Position numbers and translations under genes: made by a program
NCBI RefSeq assembly: GCF_007713465.1
Contig: NZ_VMSG01000006.1
Location: 62,001-126,000, forward strand
Direction of reading: 5' to 3'
Source: Pseudomonas sp. H3(2019)
GTDB taxonomy: Bacteria > Pseudomonadota > Gammaproteobacteria > Pseudomonadales > Pseudomonadaceae
Length of the DNA: 64,000 bases
Notes under the pieces: generated by a model
Told to the model about the DNA's origin: nothing
Seen by the model: only the letters and a program-made list of their open reading frames with translations
Database searches by the model: none
In this document: positions 16,822 to 26,414 of the stretch, in pieces
How the letters are laid out: the number at the start of each line of letters is the position of its first letter
Numbering within the stretch: position 1 is the first letter of the stretch

Positions 16822-17481
16822 ATGATTCTGTTCTACGCGGCTGGGGCCAGTTCCCTCGCTCCTCACATTCTCCTGCGCGAAGCAGGCGCCTCCTTTTCGC
16901 TTGAGAAAGTTGATCTGATGAGTAAGCAGTGGTCCGGCGGAGATTACGACCTGATCAATCCGAAGTCGTACGTGCCGACCCTGAAAACAGATGATGGGGC
17001 GATCCTGACCGAGTGTGCCGTCATTCTGCAGTACATTTCGGATCTGCACTCGGAGCGCAATCTTCTCCCGGCTCAGGGGCGCTTTGAGCGCTATCGCGTA
17101 CTGGAATGGCTTGGCTTCATTTCGACTGAGGTACACAAGAACTTCATCACGCCCGAGCGGCATGGCGGGGTAAGCGCAAACTTTCTGGCGAAGACGATCG
17201 AAGGGCAGAGCGCGACGCGGCGCTTGGTTTCGCCACGGTTAGCATATGTCGATCATAGGCTGCGCGAGAGGGACTATCTGATGGGGGACGGGTTTTCCGC
17301 CCCTGACGCCTATCTGTTCACAATGCTAACGTGGGCCAAGCGATTAGAAATCGATCTATCGGCATGGGACAATTTGCAGGCCTATTTCCAGAGGGTCAGT
17401 GCAAGGTCGGCAGTGGGCGAGGCATTGAAGGTTGAAGGGCCTCCACATTCTTTGCGTCCTTTACATAACGTTTCCCCCTAA
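16822..17481 (+). CDS. Glutathione S-transferase, beta-class-like
   Basis: A 219-residue GST with a thioredoxin-like N-terminal domain (ILFYAAGASSLAPHILLREAG; PKSYVPTLKTDDG; LTECAVILQYI) and a helical C-terminal domain. In bacterial beta-class enzymes residue 10 is the catalytic Cys (typically ACSLAPHI); here the aligned residue is Ser (ASSLAPHI), which should change the chemistry. ATG 16822 is preferred over 16774 because only it gives the standard N-terminus. It is divergent from the LysR gene. Confidence 0.88.
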   Translation: MILFYAAGASSLAPHILLREAGASFSLEKVDLMSKQWSGGDYDLINPKSYVPTLKTDDGAILTECAVILQYISDLHSERNLLPAQGRFERYRVLEWLGFISTEVHKNFITPERHGGVSANFLAKTIEGQSATRRLVSPRLAYVDHRLRERDYLMGDGFSAPDAYLFTMLTWAKRLEIDLSAWDNLQAYFQRVSARSAVGEALKVEGPPHSLRPLHNVSP

Positions 17482-17578
17482 CCGCTCCTGGCAAGGAGTC
17501 GAGTGGTGTCGTTCAAACATGGGCCAGCCCCGGCGAGGGCGCTTACGCGCAACGCGCCATGCCTGGCACACGTATAAA

Positions 17579-17600
17579 AAAGCCCGCATTTGCGGGCTTT
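17579..17600. terminator. Bidirectional terminator, GST and oprD-type genes
   Basis: AAAGCCCGCA and TGCGGGCTTT around a two-base loop, with A-rich flank on the left and T-rich on the right. It serves the convergent GST and porin genes. Confidence 0.8.
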
Positions 17601-17616
17601 ATTGCACTATCAGTGC

Positions 17617-18972
17617 TTACCAAAGCGGTATGACATAACTCACGTAGAGCCGGTTTTCATCCTGCTTGGTCTGGCCCGTCAGGCTCGGGTTGGCTTGGGC
17701 GTTTTTCCAGGTCACGCCCAGTCCCTTCAACTTACCATCAGGCACCTGGTAGCTCAGCGCCAAGTCGCGCTCCCATTCGCTGTCGCCGCCTTTAGTTACT
17801 TTGATCTTATCGCCGTGCGCGTAGGTGGCCAGAAAGCCAAGGCCTTTGATGCCCAACTGACCGAAGTCGTATTTGTATTGAGCCATCCAGGTTTCTTCGC
17901 CAGCATGCTGGAATTTGTTCAGTTGCAGGTTGGTCAGTGCCGGTGTATCAGCGCCGGAGCCAGGACCTTGTCGGGCATCGCCACTGTTAAGCCCGGAGTC
18001 CAGGTAAGGGAAGTCACTGTCACCGGTGTTTTTCTGGGCCCCCAAGCCAATGGTGTGGCCCGCCAGGCTGTAGCTTTCCATCAGGCTGATAGTGGACTGG
18101 TTAATACGCCCCTTGGTCAAGCCGTCACCGTAAGAACCCGCGGTGGCAAAGTCGCTGTCGCCATTCGCGTTGCCGCCTACGCCCAGGCTGCGGTAGGCGC
18201 GAAAATCACTGAGGAGGCTACCGACCGGCAGCGCGGTGGTGTGCTTGGCGCCGATGAAGGCTTGTTGGTAGTAGTCCTGAAGATTGGAGTACCACAGGCT
18301 TAAGGTGGTGTCGGCCAGGCCTGTATAGTCAGCACCGCCATAGAGGAAGCGGTCGCTGAGTTTCGCACCGCCGCCAGTGGTCATGTCACTGTCGTTGCTT
18401 TCATTGCGAATTTTCGTCCGGATGATGTCGCCACCCGTGAAGGTGAAGTCGGACAGGTCTTTCGACACCAGTTGCACGCCGGTGTTGGTCTGGTGGTACA
18501 GACGCCCATCGGTGTTGGCCAGCATCGGGTTATTTTGGCTGAGCATACCAACGCGCAACTCATCCTTGAGGAAGCGCATCTTGAAGGTCGGGCTCAAGAC
18601 ACTAAAGTCATTGGCGGATTTCCCATCATCCAGCGGGAACATGCTGCCGGGATAACGACTCTGGTGATCCTTGTTATTCAGGTCACCACCAGAGTCGAGC
18701 TTGAGGCCGTAAAACGCCTCAAGATCGAGGCCGAAACCCACCGCACCGTCGGTATAACCGGAGCGGAAATTGAACTGGAAACCCTGTCCCCAGTCGCGGT
18801 AACTCTTGGCCTTGGCGGTGCTGCCCACCACGTCACGGCCTTGTTGATTGAGGTAGCGGTTGAGCAGGGTCAAGTCGGCATGGCTGTCGTCGATGAAGTC
18901 CGCATGGGCAGGCAACATCGCGCCTCCCAGCAAAGCGCCAGCGAGGGATACGGCTAGTTTCTTGATCATCAT
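17617..18972 (-). CDS. OprD-family outer-membrane porin
   Basis: A 451-residue porin. It has a signal peptide ending near ALA-type sites (MLPAHADF about 20-27), the mature start ADFIDDSHADLTLLNRY, and a C-terminal aromatic residue (YVSYVIPLW). The sequence alternates beta strands as in OprD barrels of Pseudomonas, which carry basic amino acids or small acids. Which OprD/Opd subtype and substrate is not clear. Confidence 0.9.
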   Translation of the reverse strand: MMIKKLAVSLAGALLGGAMLPAHADFIDDSHADLTLLNRYLNQQGRDVVGSTAKAKSYRDWGQGFQFNFRSGYTDGAVGFGLDLEAFYGLKLDSGGDLNNKDHQSRYPGSMFPLDDGKSANDFSVLSPTFKMRFLKDELRVGMLSQNNPMLANTDGRLYHQTNTGVQLVSKDLSDFTFTGGDIIRTKIRNESNDSDMTTGGGAKLSDRFLYGGADYTGLADTTLSLWYSNLQDYYQQAFIGAKHTTALPVGSLLSDFRAYRSLGVGGNANGDSDFATAGSYGDGLTKGRINQSTISLMESYSLAGHTIGLGAQKNTGDSDFPYLDSGLNSGDARQGPGSGADTPALTNLQLNKFQHAGEETWMAQYKYDFGQLGIKGLGFLATYAHGDKIKVTKGGDSEWERDLALSYQVPDGKLKGLGVTWKNAQANPSLTGQTKQDENRLYVSYVIPLW

Positions 18973-19649
18973 GGATCTCGTTCACAGGGTAATTCACCCT
19001 GCCGACGGACTTGTTCATCCAAGGCAATCCGTTACCCATGCATCGGCAGTTTTGCAGCGCTGATGCCAAACATTTGAATCGCTGCAATATTTTGAAACGC
19101 ATTAGGGGCTTCGAATATGACAATTCGGTTACGCGATCTTTAGATGTTCGTTGCATTGACCTGCGTATAAAAAAGGCGCTAAAGAAGAAAACGAAGTGAC
19201 AGGATTTTCATTTGATAGCGCTTTAGGCCGCATGTATTTTGGAGAAGGGAACAGGTTTATTTTTGGCGCGTGTCCCCGATGGAGTTCAGCTAGGGCGTAG
19301 CCAGGAAACAGGTTTGGACTGCGCAGCGAATGACACCGGTGAATGCGGTAATCGATCATTTCTTTTGCTGACCAGGTCTGGCATCGCGAAGAGCACGGCG
19401 TAACCAGTTTCAAATGCAGTGGTTTATGAGTCGCGGCGTAGCCTTACTTGCTCGCATTCGGGTTGCGGAGGATATCGAGGGGTGAGGTGGGAGCTGGCTG
19501 GCGAGCTGAAAGTTGTTTTCAAGCTGGGCCTGATCCGGGGTGAGTATCGCGAGGTTGAGCTGCTGGCACGGAATGGAAAACAACGTAATGTCGCGTTCCG
19601 GGGTGGCTTTCAACAAAGAGGGCTTGCGCAACAAGCTAGAAACCCCAAA
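18973..19649. other. Gene-free stretch between the porin gene and ssrA
   Basis: About 680 bp with only short frames (such as 19129-19413 minus and 19419-19676 plus) that have no ribosome sites or recognisable motifs. The first ~150 bp should contain the porin promoter. The rest shows no clear gene and may be degraded DNA. Confidence 0.5.
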
Positions 19650-19692
19650 CCCCAGATGCAACAAAGCCCGCGCTAGGCGGGCTTTGTTGATG
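19650..19692 (-). terminator. ssrA terminator
   Basis: CAACAAAGCCCGC (19659-19671) pairs with GCGGGCTTTGTTG (19677-19689) immediately after the tmRNA 3' end. A near copy lies at 12896-12938. Confidence 0.85.
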
Positions 19693-19699
19693 CTTCGTT

Positions 19700-20093
19700 T
19701 GGTGGAGCCGGGGGGATTTGAACCCCCGTCCGCCAGTACTCCGCTGTCGGTACTACATGCGTAGCCGTGTCTATTAAGTTAACCCTCAGCGACCCGACGG
19801 GCAGGGTGCTTTGGGCGAGTTGTGTAAGTTTTAGCCGCTTCGTCCACAACGTACTGCACGGCGATTCTGTTCTATATGACAATCACTTTGGGTTTACAGA
19901 CATCCCCTGATGATTGCTGGACCCGAAGGTACCAGGAGGGAAGGGCTAAGGCTGCTTACGCAGCGAGAGCGTATTCCCCGTAGGTTTCGTCATTGGCAAC
20001 TATAGGAAGTTGCAACAGTGGATTTACGAGTTCTGTTACCAACTCGGCATGCACCTAAAGTTTCGCAACCGGCGTCGAATCCTAAACGGCCCC
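19700..20093 (-). ncRNA. ssrA: tmRNA
   Basis: 394 nt on the minus strand, from GGGGCC to the 3' CCA. The 3' half-tRNA ends in GGTTCAAATCC...GGCTCCACCA. The tag reading frame translates as ANDETYGEYALAA followed by TAA, ending in the ALAA degradation tag. tmRNA rescues stalled ribosomes together with SmpB, whose gene is 9.3 kb away at 29393. Confidence 0.97.
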
Positions 20094-20186
20094 GAACCTG
20101 CTATGTGTAACCAGCAGGTGAACACAGTGTACGCCAATGCGTGGAGCGAGTCGACCTTCTGTCCGCGCTTGCGTGTCAGGGCCGGG

Positions 20187-20462
20187 TTACTGGCTGTTCT
20201 TGTGGCTTTGAACCGATTGCAGCGCCTGCTGCGTCAGGGCTACGCATTCCCGATCGTTTTTCGCGTCATAGGCAGATTTGGCTTGCTGGAGTTTGCTCGT
20301 GGCGTCGCTTTGTGTGGCGGCATCGAGCTTGGTCGCATTGGCCAGTTCGCTGGTGAGTGTTTGAAGGTTCCTCGCGCACATATCGCTCTCGTTTGAGGCA
20401 AAGGCGTGGGCGGTTGTCAGTGTTGCGCAGATAAGCAGTCCGGCCAGGGCGGATCGCTTCAT
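20187..20462 (-). CDS. Small secreted protein of unknown function
   Basis: A 91-residue protein with a clear signal peptide (MKRSALAGLLICATLTTAHAFA), then a short helical domain containing one Cys pair candidate (MCARN and RECVAL). No family is recognised. AAGGAG lies eight bases before ATG 20462. The upstream in-frame extension to 20591 is not used. It stands alone between ssrA and the dld-II terminator. Confidence 0.7.
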   Translation of the reverse strand: MKRSALAGLLICATLTTAHAFASNESDMCARNLQTLTSELANATKLDAATQSDATSKLQQAKSAYDAKNDRECVALTQQALQSVQSHKNSQ

Positions 20463-20590
20463 GGGGTTTCTCCTTGAACAGCGTCGGGAACCAAGGGGCT
20501 TGGGCTTAACAGATAGACTGTGGCGGCGCACAAGGGTTCTTGTGGTGTGGGAAAAATAGCGTTGTATTTCGTCGGCAGGAGAGTACAGCA

Positions 20591-20609
20591 AAGGGGCAGA
20601 GTGCCCCTT
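20591..20609 (-). terminator. Terminator after dld-II
   Basis: AAGGGGCA and TGCCCCTT around GAG, 18 bp downstream of the dld-II stop; on the minus strand the stem is followed by TTTGCTGT. Confidence 0.65.
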
Positions 20610-20626
20610 GCTGGATTGCGTCGATT

Positions 20627-23437
20627 TCAGATCGTTTTGGCTTGGGTCACCCGGTCCACCAGGTAAACCAGCCCGTGGTAGTCGATCCCGCCATGCTGGC
20701 TTAGGCCGATTTCACAGGTGCGGCTGGTGGAGATGCCTTCGCTGCAATGCTGCACGGCGTCTTTCAATGTGCGCAGTGAGTGAGCGTTCAGTTCAGGCGT
20801 GGTGAAGCCCTTGTCGCCGGCAAACCCGCAGCAGTGAATGCCTTCCGGAATCACCACGTTCTTACTGCAACGTCGCACCAGATCGATCAACGCCTGGCTC
20901 TCGCCGAGGTGCTGAGTGCTGCAGGTGACGTGCACTGCAATTGGCGCTTCCTGGGGCGTGAAGTCCAGTCGGTCGATCAAATGCGTGCGAATGAAGCGCA
21001 CCGGGTCGTACAGGTCCAGGCGCACGTCGCCGAGGTCCTGCACCAGGCGCAAGGTGCAGGGGCTGGTGTCGCAATAGATCGGGTCGAGCCCGCCGCGACT
21101 GGCGTGCAGCAGCGCGCCGATCAGCTCCTGGCGTTTGTGTTCGGCTTGTTCGGCATAGCCTTTGGAGGCGAATGGCTGACCGCAGCAGAGGTTGTCCTGA
21201 TTCTCCGGCGAAACTACTTGGTAGCCAGCTTTTTCCAGTAAACCGCGGGTCTTGTCGTAGAGCGACATTTGCTCCTTGTCACCGGCCGCCAGGCCCATCA
21301 CCCTCGACACGCACGCAGCCAGATAGACCACGCGCGGGCGCTCGTCGGTCACTGTCGGGCTGAAGCGTATCGCGCGTTCAGGCTGTGGCATGGCGTTGGT
21401 CCACTGCGGGATTTGCCCTTTCGACAGCTTGGTCAGCGCAGCAGAAATTTTCGTCAGCCGTGGCGCGCCCAGCAGCATCCGCGCACCGTTGGCCACGTGC
21501 AGCGTGAAGCGCGCGCCTTGCAGTGCAGTAGCAAAATTTCCTTCCAGCCAGTTGGCGGTTTTCGTTCGGGTTGCGGTGCGGCTACGGAGTTTTTTCACCA
21601 GTTCGCCGGTGTTGATTCCGACGGGGCAGCGTTGTGCGCACAGTCCGGTGGCGGCGCAGGTGTCGAGACCTTGATATTGATAAGCCTCTTCCAGCTGGGA
21701 GGTATCGATGCCTGCGCGTTTTTTTGCCTGAATGTCACGCCAGATCACGATGCGCTGGCGCGGGCTCAAGGTCAGGCCCTTCGATGGGCAGACCGGTTCG
21801 CAGAAACCGCACTCGATGCACTTATCCACAATTTCGTCGGCGGCCGGCAGCGGTTTCAGGTGCTTGAGGTGGATCTGCGGATCTTCGCTGAGCACCACGT
21901 CCGGGTTAAGAATGCCGTTCGGGTCGAGCAGGCGCTTGAGCTGCCACATCAACTGATAGGCATCGCTGCCCCATTCCAGTTCGACGAAGGGCGCCATGTT
22001 GCGTCCGGTGCCGTGTTCGGCTTTCAGCGAACCGCCGAACTCGACGGCGACCAATTGCGCCACGTCGTCCATGAACGCCTGGTAGCGTGCGACTTCTTCC
22101 GGGCTGTTGAAGCCTTGGGTGAAGACGAAGTGCAGATTGCCTTCCAGCGCATGACCGAAAAGTATCGCTTCGTCGTAGTGATGTTTGTCGAACAGCTCGA
22201 TCAAACGGTTCACACCAGCCGCCAGTTGCTCCACCGGGAAGGTCACGTCTTCGATAATCACTGTGGTGCCGGTTTTGCGCACCGCGCCGACGGCAGGGAA
22301 GGTGTCTTTGCGGATCGCCCACAGCTTGGCGTTTTCTGCCGGGTCTTGCGTGAAGTCGATCTGTTTCTCCACCGGGAACGCGGCCAGTGAATTCATGATC
22401 TGCGCCAGCTGTTCGTGCAACAACGCAGTTGATGCAGCGCGGGATTCGATCAGCAAGGCGCAGGCGTTGGCCGACAGTTGCTGGACGAAGGCCGGCATTC
22501 CGGGTTTGTCCTGCACCGAGCGCAGGCTGCGACGGTCGAGCAATTCCACGGCCGAGACCGGTTGGGTTTTCAGCACCGTCACGGCGTTGCAGCAGGTTTC
22601 GACATCCGGAAAGACGATCAGCGCCGAGGCTTTGTTCGGATGGTCGATCACCGTGTCGTAGGTCACCGCACTGATAAACCCCAGCGTGCCTTCGGAGCCC
22701 ACCAGCAAGTGGCTCAAGATATCCACAGGCTCGTCGAAATCCACCAAGGCATTGAGCGACAGGCCGGTGGTATTTTTCAGACGGTATTTGTGGCGAATCC
22801 TTGCGGCCAATTCGGTATTGGCGCGGGTCTCGCGGCCGAGTGTCGCCAGACGTTCCAGCAGCTCAGCGTGGCTGTTGCGAAAAGCCGCGACACTGGCGGC
22901 GTCCTCGGTATCGAGGCGACTGCCATCAGCCAGCACCAGGCGAATGCCGGCCAGCGTGTGGTAGGTATTTTGCGCGGTACCGCAGCACATGCCGCTGGCA
23001 TTGTTGGCGACGATGCCGCCGATTTTACAGGCATTGATTGACGCCGGATCGGGGCCGATCTTGCGGCCAAACGGTGCCAGCCAAGCGTTCGCCTGTGCGC
23101 CGATCACGCCCGGTTGCAGGCGGATTTGTGTGCCCTGACTGCGGATCTCGCGACCGTTCCAGTTGTCGCCAAGGACGATCAGCACCGAGTCGCTGATGGC
23201 CTGGCCAGAGAGGCTGGTGCCTGCGGCACGGAAGGTCACCGGCACCCGGTCACGCTGGGCCAGTTTCAGCAGGGCAACCACTTCGTCTTCAGACTCGACA
23301 CGAATCACCAGCTTCGGGATCAGTCGATAGAAACTCGCATCGGTGCCGAAGGCCAGGGTCGAGAGCGGGTCGTCGAAACGCCGGTCCTGTGGAATCAGTT
23401 GCTGCGCATCGTGCAGGAACGCGGCCGGTAGACTCAT
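20627..23437 (-). CDS. dld-II: FAD/Fe-S D-lactate dehydrogenase (Dld-II type)
   Basis: A 936-residue fusion. The N-terminal half is a PCMH-type FAD-binding oxidoreductase (GTSLSGQAIS; NNASGMCCGT; C-terminal lobe LKAEHGTGRNMAP near 480). The C-terminal half is an Fe-S/CCG domain with CIECGFCEPVCP, CAATGLCAQRCPVGI, CCGQPF and HCCGFAGDKG. This matches the NAD-independent D-lactate dehydrogenase of Pseudomonas that feeds electrons to the respiratory chain. ATG 23437 follows GGAGG and overlaps the lutC stop by four bases. It is the last gene of the lldP-lutABC operon. Confidence 0.88.
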   Translation of the reverse strand: MSLPAAFLHDAQQLIPQDRRFDDPLSTLAFGTDASFYRLIPKLVIRVESEDEVVALLKLAQRDRVPVTFRAAGTSLSGQAISDSVLIVLGDNWNGREIRSQGTQIRLQPGVIGAQANAWLAPFGRKIGPDPASINACKIGGIVANNASGMCCGTAQNTYHTLAGIRLVLADGSRLDTEDAASVAAFRNSHAELLERLATLGRETRANTELAARIRHKYRLKNTTGLSLNALVDFDEPVDILSHLLVGSEGTLGFISAVTYDTVIDHPNKASALIVFPDVETCCNAVTVLKTQPVSAVELLDRRSLRSVQDKPGMPAFVQQLSANACALLIESRAASTALLHEQLAQIMNSLAAFPVEKQIDFTQDPAENAKLWAIRKDTFPAVGAVRKTGTTVIIEDVTFPVEQLAAGVNRLIELFDKHHYDEAILFGHALEGNLHFVFTQGFNSPEEVARYQAFMDDVAQLVAVEFGGSLKAEHGTGRNMAPFVELEWGSDAYQLMWQLKRLLDPNGILNPDVVLSEDPQIHLKHLKPLPAADEIVDKCIECGFCEPVCPSKGLTLSPRQRIVIWRDIQAKKRAGIDTSQLEEAYQYQGLDTCAATGLCAQRCPVGINTGELVKKLRSRTATRTKTANWLEGNFATALQGARFTLHVANGARMLLGAPRLTKISAALTKLSKGQIPQWTNAMPQPERAIRFSPTVTDERPRVVYLAACVSRVMGLAAGDKEQMSLYDKTRGLLEKAGYQVVSPENQDNLCCGQPFASKGYAEQAEHKRQELIGALLHASRGGLDPIYCDTSPCTLRLVQDLGDVRLDLYDPVRFIRTHLIDRLDFTPQEAPIAVHVTCSTQHLGESQALIDLVRRCSKNVVIPEGIHCCGFAGDKGFTTPELNAHSLRTLKDAVQHCSEGISTSRTCEIGLSQHGGIDYHGLVYLVDRVTQAKTI

Positions 23438-24105
23438 TGGTCCTCCAGGATCAGCACCACCAGGTCTTTCGGGCCGTGGGCACCGTAAGCCAGGACTTGC
23501 TCGATGTCGGCGGTTTTCGACGGGCCGGACACCAGCAAGGCGTTGGTCGGCATGCCTTGGGCCCACTCGTACTCTTGTTGGACCTGATAGAAGTTGTCGC
23601 GAATTTCACTGGCCTTGAGCAGGGCGAAATGTACCGGCGGCACCAGGCTCATCAGTCGTGGTTCTTCGCGGGTCGGCCAGATGATCAGGCTGCCGGTGGC
23701 GGCGATCGCTCCGAGGGTGGTGGTCAGGCTGGTCGGGGTGTCATTGAACAGCTCGGCTTTCCATTCTTCTACCGGACGGTCGTAGGCCTTCAGCGTGGGC
23801 AGGTCAGGGTTATTCGCCCAATGCTGTGTGACACGTTGCCCGTGCGGTGTAGTCGGTGCGATCAGCAGGCTCGGCAACTGACGGTCGCGCAGCAATTGCG
23901 CGAGCAACTCGGGCCAGCCTTGCTCGCTGGTCAGGTGGATTTCGGTGTGCACCGCTTCCATCAGTTTGCGCAGTTGCGGGATGCGTTGTTCCGGGGTGTA
24001 GGTGTAAGGCTCGGTCACCAGCGCTTCATCGAAGTTGTCAGGCACTGGCGTGGTGCCGGTCAGACTATTGCGCAGTTTGGCGAGGATGTTTTGCTTGGCG
24101 CTCAT
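23434..24105 (-). CDS. lutC: L-lactate utilisation protein LutC (LldG)
   Basis: A 223-residue LUD-domain protein. It has AAFGAIA-like GAIAATGSLIIWPT (about 139-152), the LUD core with substrate-proximal Gly/Thr, and a C-terminal ISGPSKTADI-like motif (LLVSGPSKTADIEQVLAYG). LutABC form the non-FMN L-lactate dehydrogenase complex. It overlaps LutB by a base (TGATG) and dld-II by four. Confidence 0.93.
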   Translation of the reverse strand: MSAKQNILAKLRNSLTGTTPVPDNFDEALVTEPYTYTPEQRIPQLRKLMEAVHTEIHLTSEQGWPELLAQLLRDRQLPSLLIAPTTPHGQRVTQHWANNPDLPTLKAYDRPVEEWKAELFNDTPTSLTTTLGAIAATGSLIIWPTREEPRLMSLVPPVHFALLKASEIRDNFYQVQQEYEWAQGMPTNALLVSGPSKTADIEQVLAYGAHGPKDLVVLILEDQ

Positions 24106-25559
24106 CAGCGATCTCCCTGTTTGGCCAGATGCTCGCGGGCCATGTCGTGCAGTGAGCGAGCGGCGGGTTTCGGTGCGCTGTGGTTTTGCGTCCACGGGCC
24201 GATGTTGCTTGGTGTGAGGGCGCGCAGGCGAGTGGCGAAGAAGCCGAACAGCCGATACAGCGTCGGCGAGCTGTTGAGCTTGGCCCAGGCGTTCCAGATG
24301 AAGCGCTCTTTGCGCGAGTACTTGCTGCCCTGGCCGCGCATCACTTGATGAGGGCTGTCCGGGGCTTTGACGTTTTCTTCGCGTAGGCGGCGCAGCAGTG
24401 CCGGAATCGGAATTTTTACCGGGCAGACCTCACCGCAGGCGCCGCACAGCGACGAGGCGCTTGGGTGGTCCGGGACTTTCGCCAGGCCAACCATGTGCGG
24501 GGTGATGATCTTGCCGATCGGCCCCGGATAAACCTCGCCATACGCGTGGCCGCCGATGCGTGTGTAAACCGGGCAATGGTTCATGCAGGCGCCGCAGCGA
24601 ATGCAGTTCAGGGTCTGGCGCAATTCACTGTCGGCAAACGCCTGGCTACGACCGTTGTCGAGCAATACCAGATGCATTTCTTGCGGGCCGTCGAGTTCAT
24701 GTGCCTTGCGCGGGCCGGAGATCATGTTGACGTAAGTGGTGATCGGCTGGCCGAGGGCCGAGCGTGTCAGCAAGGAGAGCAGGGGTACAACGTCGCGCAG
24801 GTTTTCGACGACTTTCTCGATCCCGGTGACGGCAATGTGTACCGGCGGCACGGTGGTCGACATGCGGCCGTTGCCTTCGTTTTCCACCAGCAGCAGGGTG
24901 CCGGTTTCGGCCACGGCGAAGTTGACGCCGGAGACGCCGATGTCCGCTTCGAAGAATTTCTGCCGCAAGACTTTGCGACCGATCTGAATGAGTTGGTCAA
25001 CGTCCTTGGTGTATTCCACGCCAAGTTTGTCGTGGAACAAGGACGCGACCTGACCGGCATTCTTGTGGATCGCCGGCATAATAATGTGTGAAGGCTTCTC
25101 GTGGTCGAGCTGGACGATGAACTCGCCCATGTCCGACTCAAGGCATTCAATACCTTGTTCAGCGAGGACATGGTTCATCTCCATTTCTTCGCTGACCATC
25201 GATTTGCCCTTGATCACTTGCCGCGCCTCGTGAGCACGGATGATCGATAAGACGATGCCATTGGCCTCGTCCACCGTTTCCGCCCAGTGCACTGTCACAC
25301 CGTTGCGGGTCAGGTTCTGTTCCAGTTGCTCGAGCAGGTCGGGCAACTTGGATAACGCGCGGGCACGGACTGCATTGCCCAGGACGCGTAAGTGTTCTCG
25401 CTCAAAGGCATCGCTGAAAGACGCTGCCCGCTTTGCCATCAGTGAATCCATTGCGCTGCGGAAGTTGTTTCGCAGTTGCTTGTCGCCCAATGCCTCGTGA
25501 GCCCGGGTGCGAAAATCTTCTTCAACCGCTACCGTTGGAATCAGCGTGGAAGTGCTCAT
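24105..25559 (-). CDS. lutB: L-lactate utilisation iron-sulphur protein LutB (LldF)
   Basis: A 484-residue protein with an N-terminal LUD domain (AVAETGTLLLVENEGNGR near 215) and a C-terminal two-cluster ferredoxin segment with CIRCGACMNHCPVY (about 318-331) and CGACGEVCPVKIPI (about 371). It is the electron-transfer subunit of LutABC. Its start overlaps the lutA stop, so the genes are co-translated. Confidence 0.95.
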   Translation of the reverse strand: MSTSTLIPTVAVEEDFRTRAHEALGDKQLRNNFRSAMDSLMAKRAASFSDAFEREHLRVLGNAVRARALSKLPDLLEQLEQNLTRNGVTVHWAETVDEANGIVLSIIRAHEARQVIKGKSMVSEEMEMNHVLAEQGIECLESDMGEFIVQLDHEKPSHIIMPAIHKNAGQVASLFHDKLGVEYTKDVDQLIQIGRKVLRQKFFEADIGVSGVNFAVAETGTLLLVENEGNGRMSTTVPPVHIAVTGIEKVVENLRDVVPLLSLLTRSALGQPITTYVNMISGPRKAHELDGPQEMHLVLLDNGRSQAFADSELRQTLNCIRCGACMNHCPVYTRIGGHAYGEVYPGPIGKIITPHMVGLAKVPDHPSASSLCGACGEVCPVKIPIPALLRRLREENVKAPDSPHQVMRGQGSKYSRKERFIWNAWAKLNSSPTLYRLFGFFATRLRALTPSNIGPWTQNHSAPKPAARSLHDMAREHLAKQGDR

Positions 25560-26380
25560 TTTGCACCTCCGGTTCGCTGCCAGAGGAAGCTGGCCAAGTG
25601 TTGGCCGCGCAACACTTCATTGTGTTTTTCCAGCGAACCGTTGATGTTCATCAAACAGCCGCAGTCGGCACTCAGCACTGTGTGTGCGCCGGATTCCTTC
25701 AGGGCTTTGGTCTTGTCAGCGACCATCGCACCGGAAATGTCTGGCATTCGGACGCTGAATGTCCCACCAAAGCCACAGCATTCACTTTCGTGGCTGTGGT
25801 CGACCCGTTCCACGTTACTCAGTTGCGACAACAATTCGCGGCCATGCAAGTGAGTGTTCATCTCACGCCGTGCCGAGCACGAGGTGTGCAACGCCACTTT
25901 GACCGGCTTGCCGCCATCCTTGAGCTGCACCTTGCAGACGAACAGCAGAAACTCGGCCAGCTCATAGGTCCGTGCCGCCAGGGCCTGAACCTGTTTCAAC
26001 GTGTCCGGCTCGTCCTTGAACAAGTCGGCGTAATGTTCACGCAGCATGCCTGCGCAGGAGCCCGAAGGCACCACCACCGGATAATCCCCGGCAAACAGCG
26101 CCAGTTGCGAGCGCGCCACGGTCCGGGCCTGTTCGGTGTAACCCGAGGTGTAGGCCGGTTGTCCGCAGCAGCTTTGCCCTTGCGGGTAATCCACGCGAAT
26201 GCCTTCGCGTTCCAGCAGGTGAATCGCGTCCATCCCGGCTTCGGGATAAAACAGGTCGACCACACACGTGCCGAACAGGTAGACCCGCTGCGGTTTCTCG
26301 CTGGGGTACTGGCGCGGTTCAGGCAGTGGCGGGGCGACACGGGTCGCGTTCGGCACAGCGTTGTAAAAAAGCTCGCTCAT
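25556..26380 (-). CDS. lutA: L-lactate utilisation protein LutA (LldE)
   Basis: A 274-residue protein with two CCG cysteine-rich domains, QSCCGQPAYTSG (about 69-80) and ECCGFGGTFSV (about 202-212), typical of LutA/LldE and related heterodisulphide-type iron-sulphur subunits. It is the first lut gene after the permease. The 146-bp gap to lldP holds two stem-loops. Confidence 0.94.
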   Translation of the reverse strand: MSELFYNAVPNATRVAPPLPEPRQYPSEKPQRVYLFGTCVVDLFYPEAGMDAIHLLEREGIRVDYPQGQSCCGQPAYTSGYTEQARTVARSQLALFAGDYPVVVPSGSCAGMLREHYADLFKDEPDTLKQVQALAARTYELAEFLLFVCKVQLKDGGKPVKVALHTSCSARREMNTHLHGRELLSQLSNVERVDHSHESECCGFGGTFSVRMPDISGAMVADKTKALKESGAHTVLSADCGCLMNINGSLEKHNEVLRGQHLASFLWQRTGGAK

Positions 26381-26414
26381 CAGGCGTGTCTCTCGGCCGG
26401 TTATCCGTCCGCTG

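Noticed and set aside
19419-19676. Short frame next to ssrA
   Set aside because: No homology or start signal; runs into the ssrA terminator.
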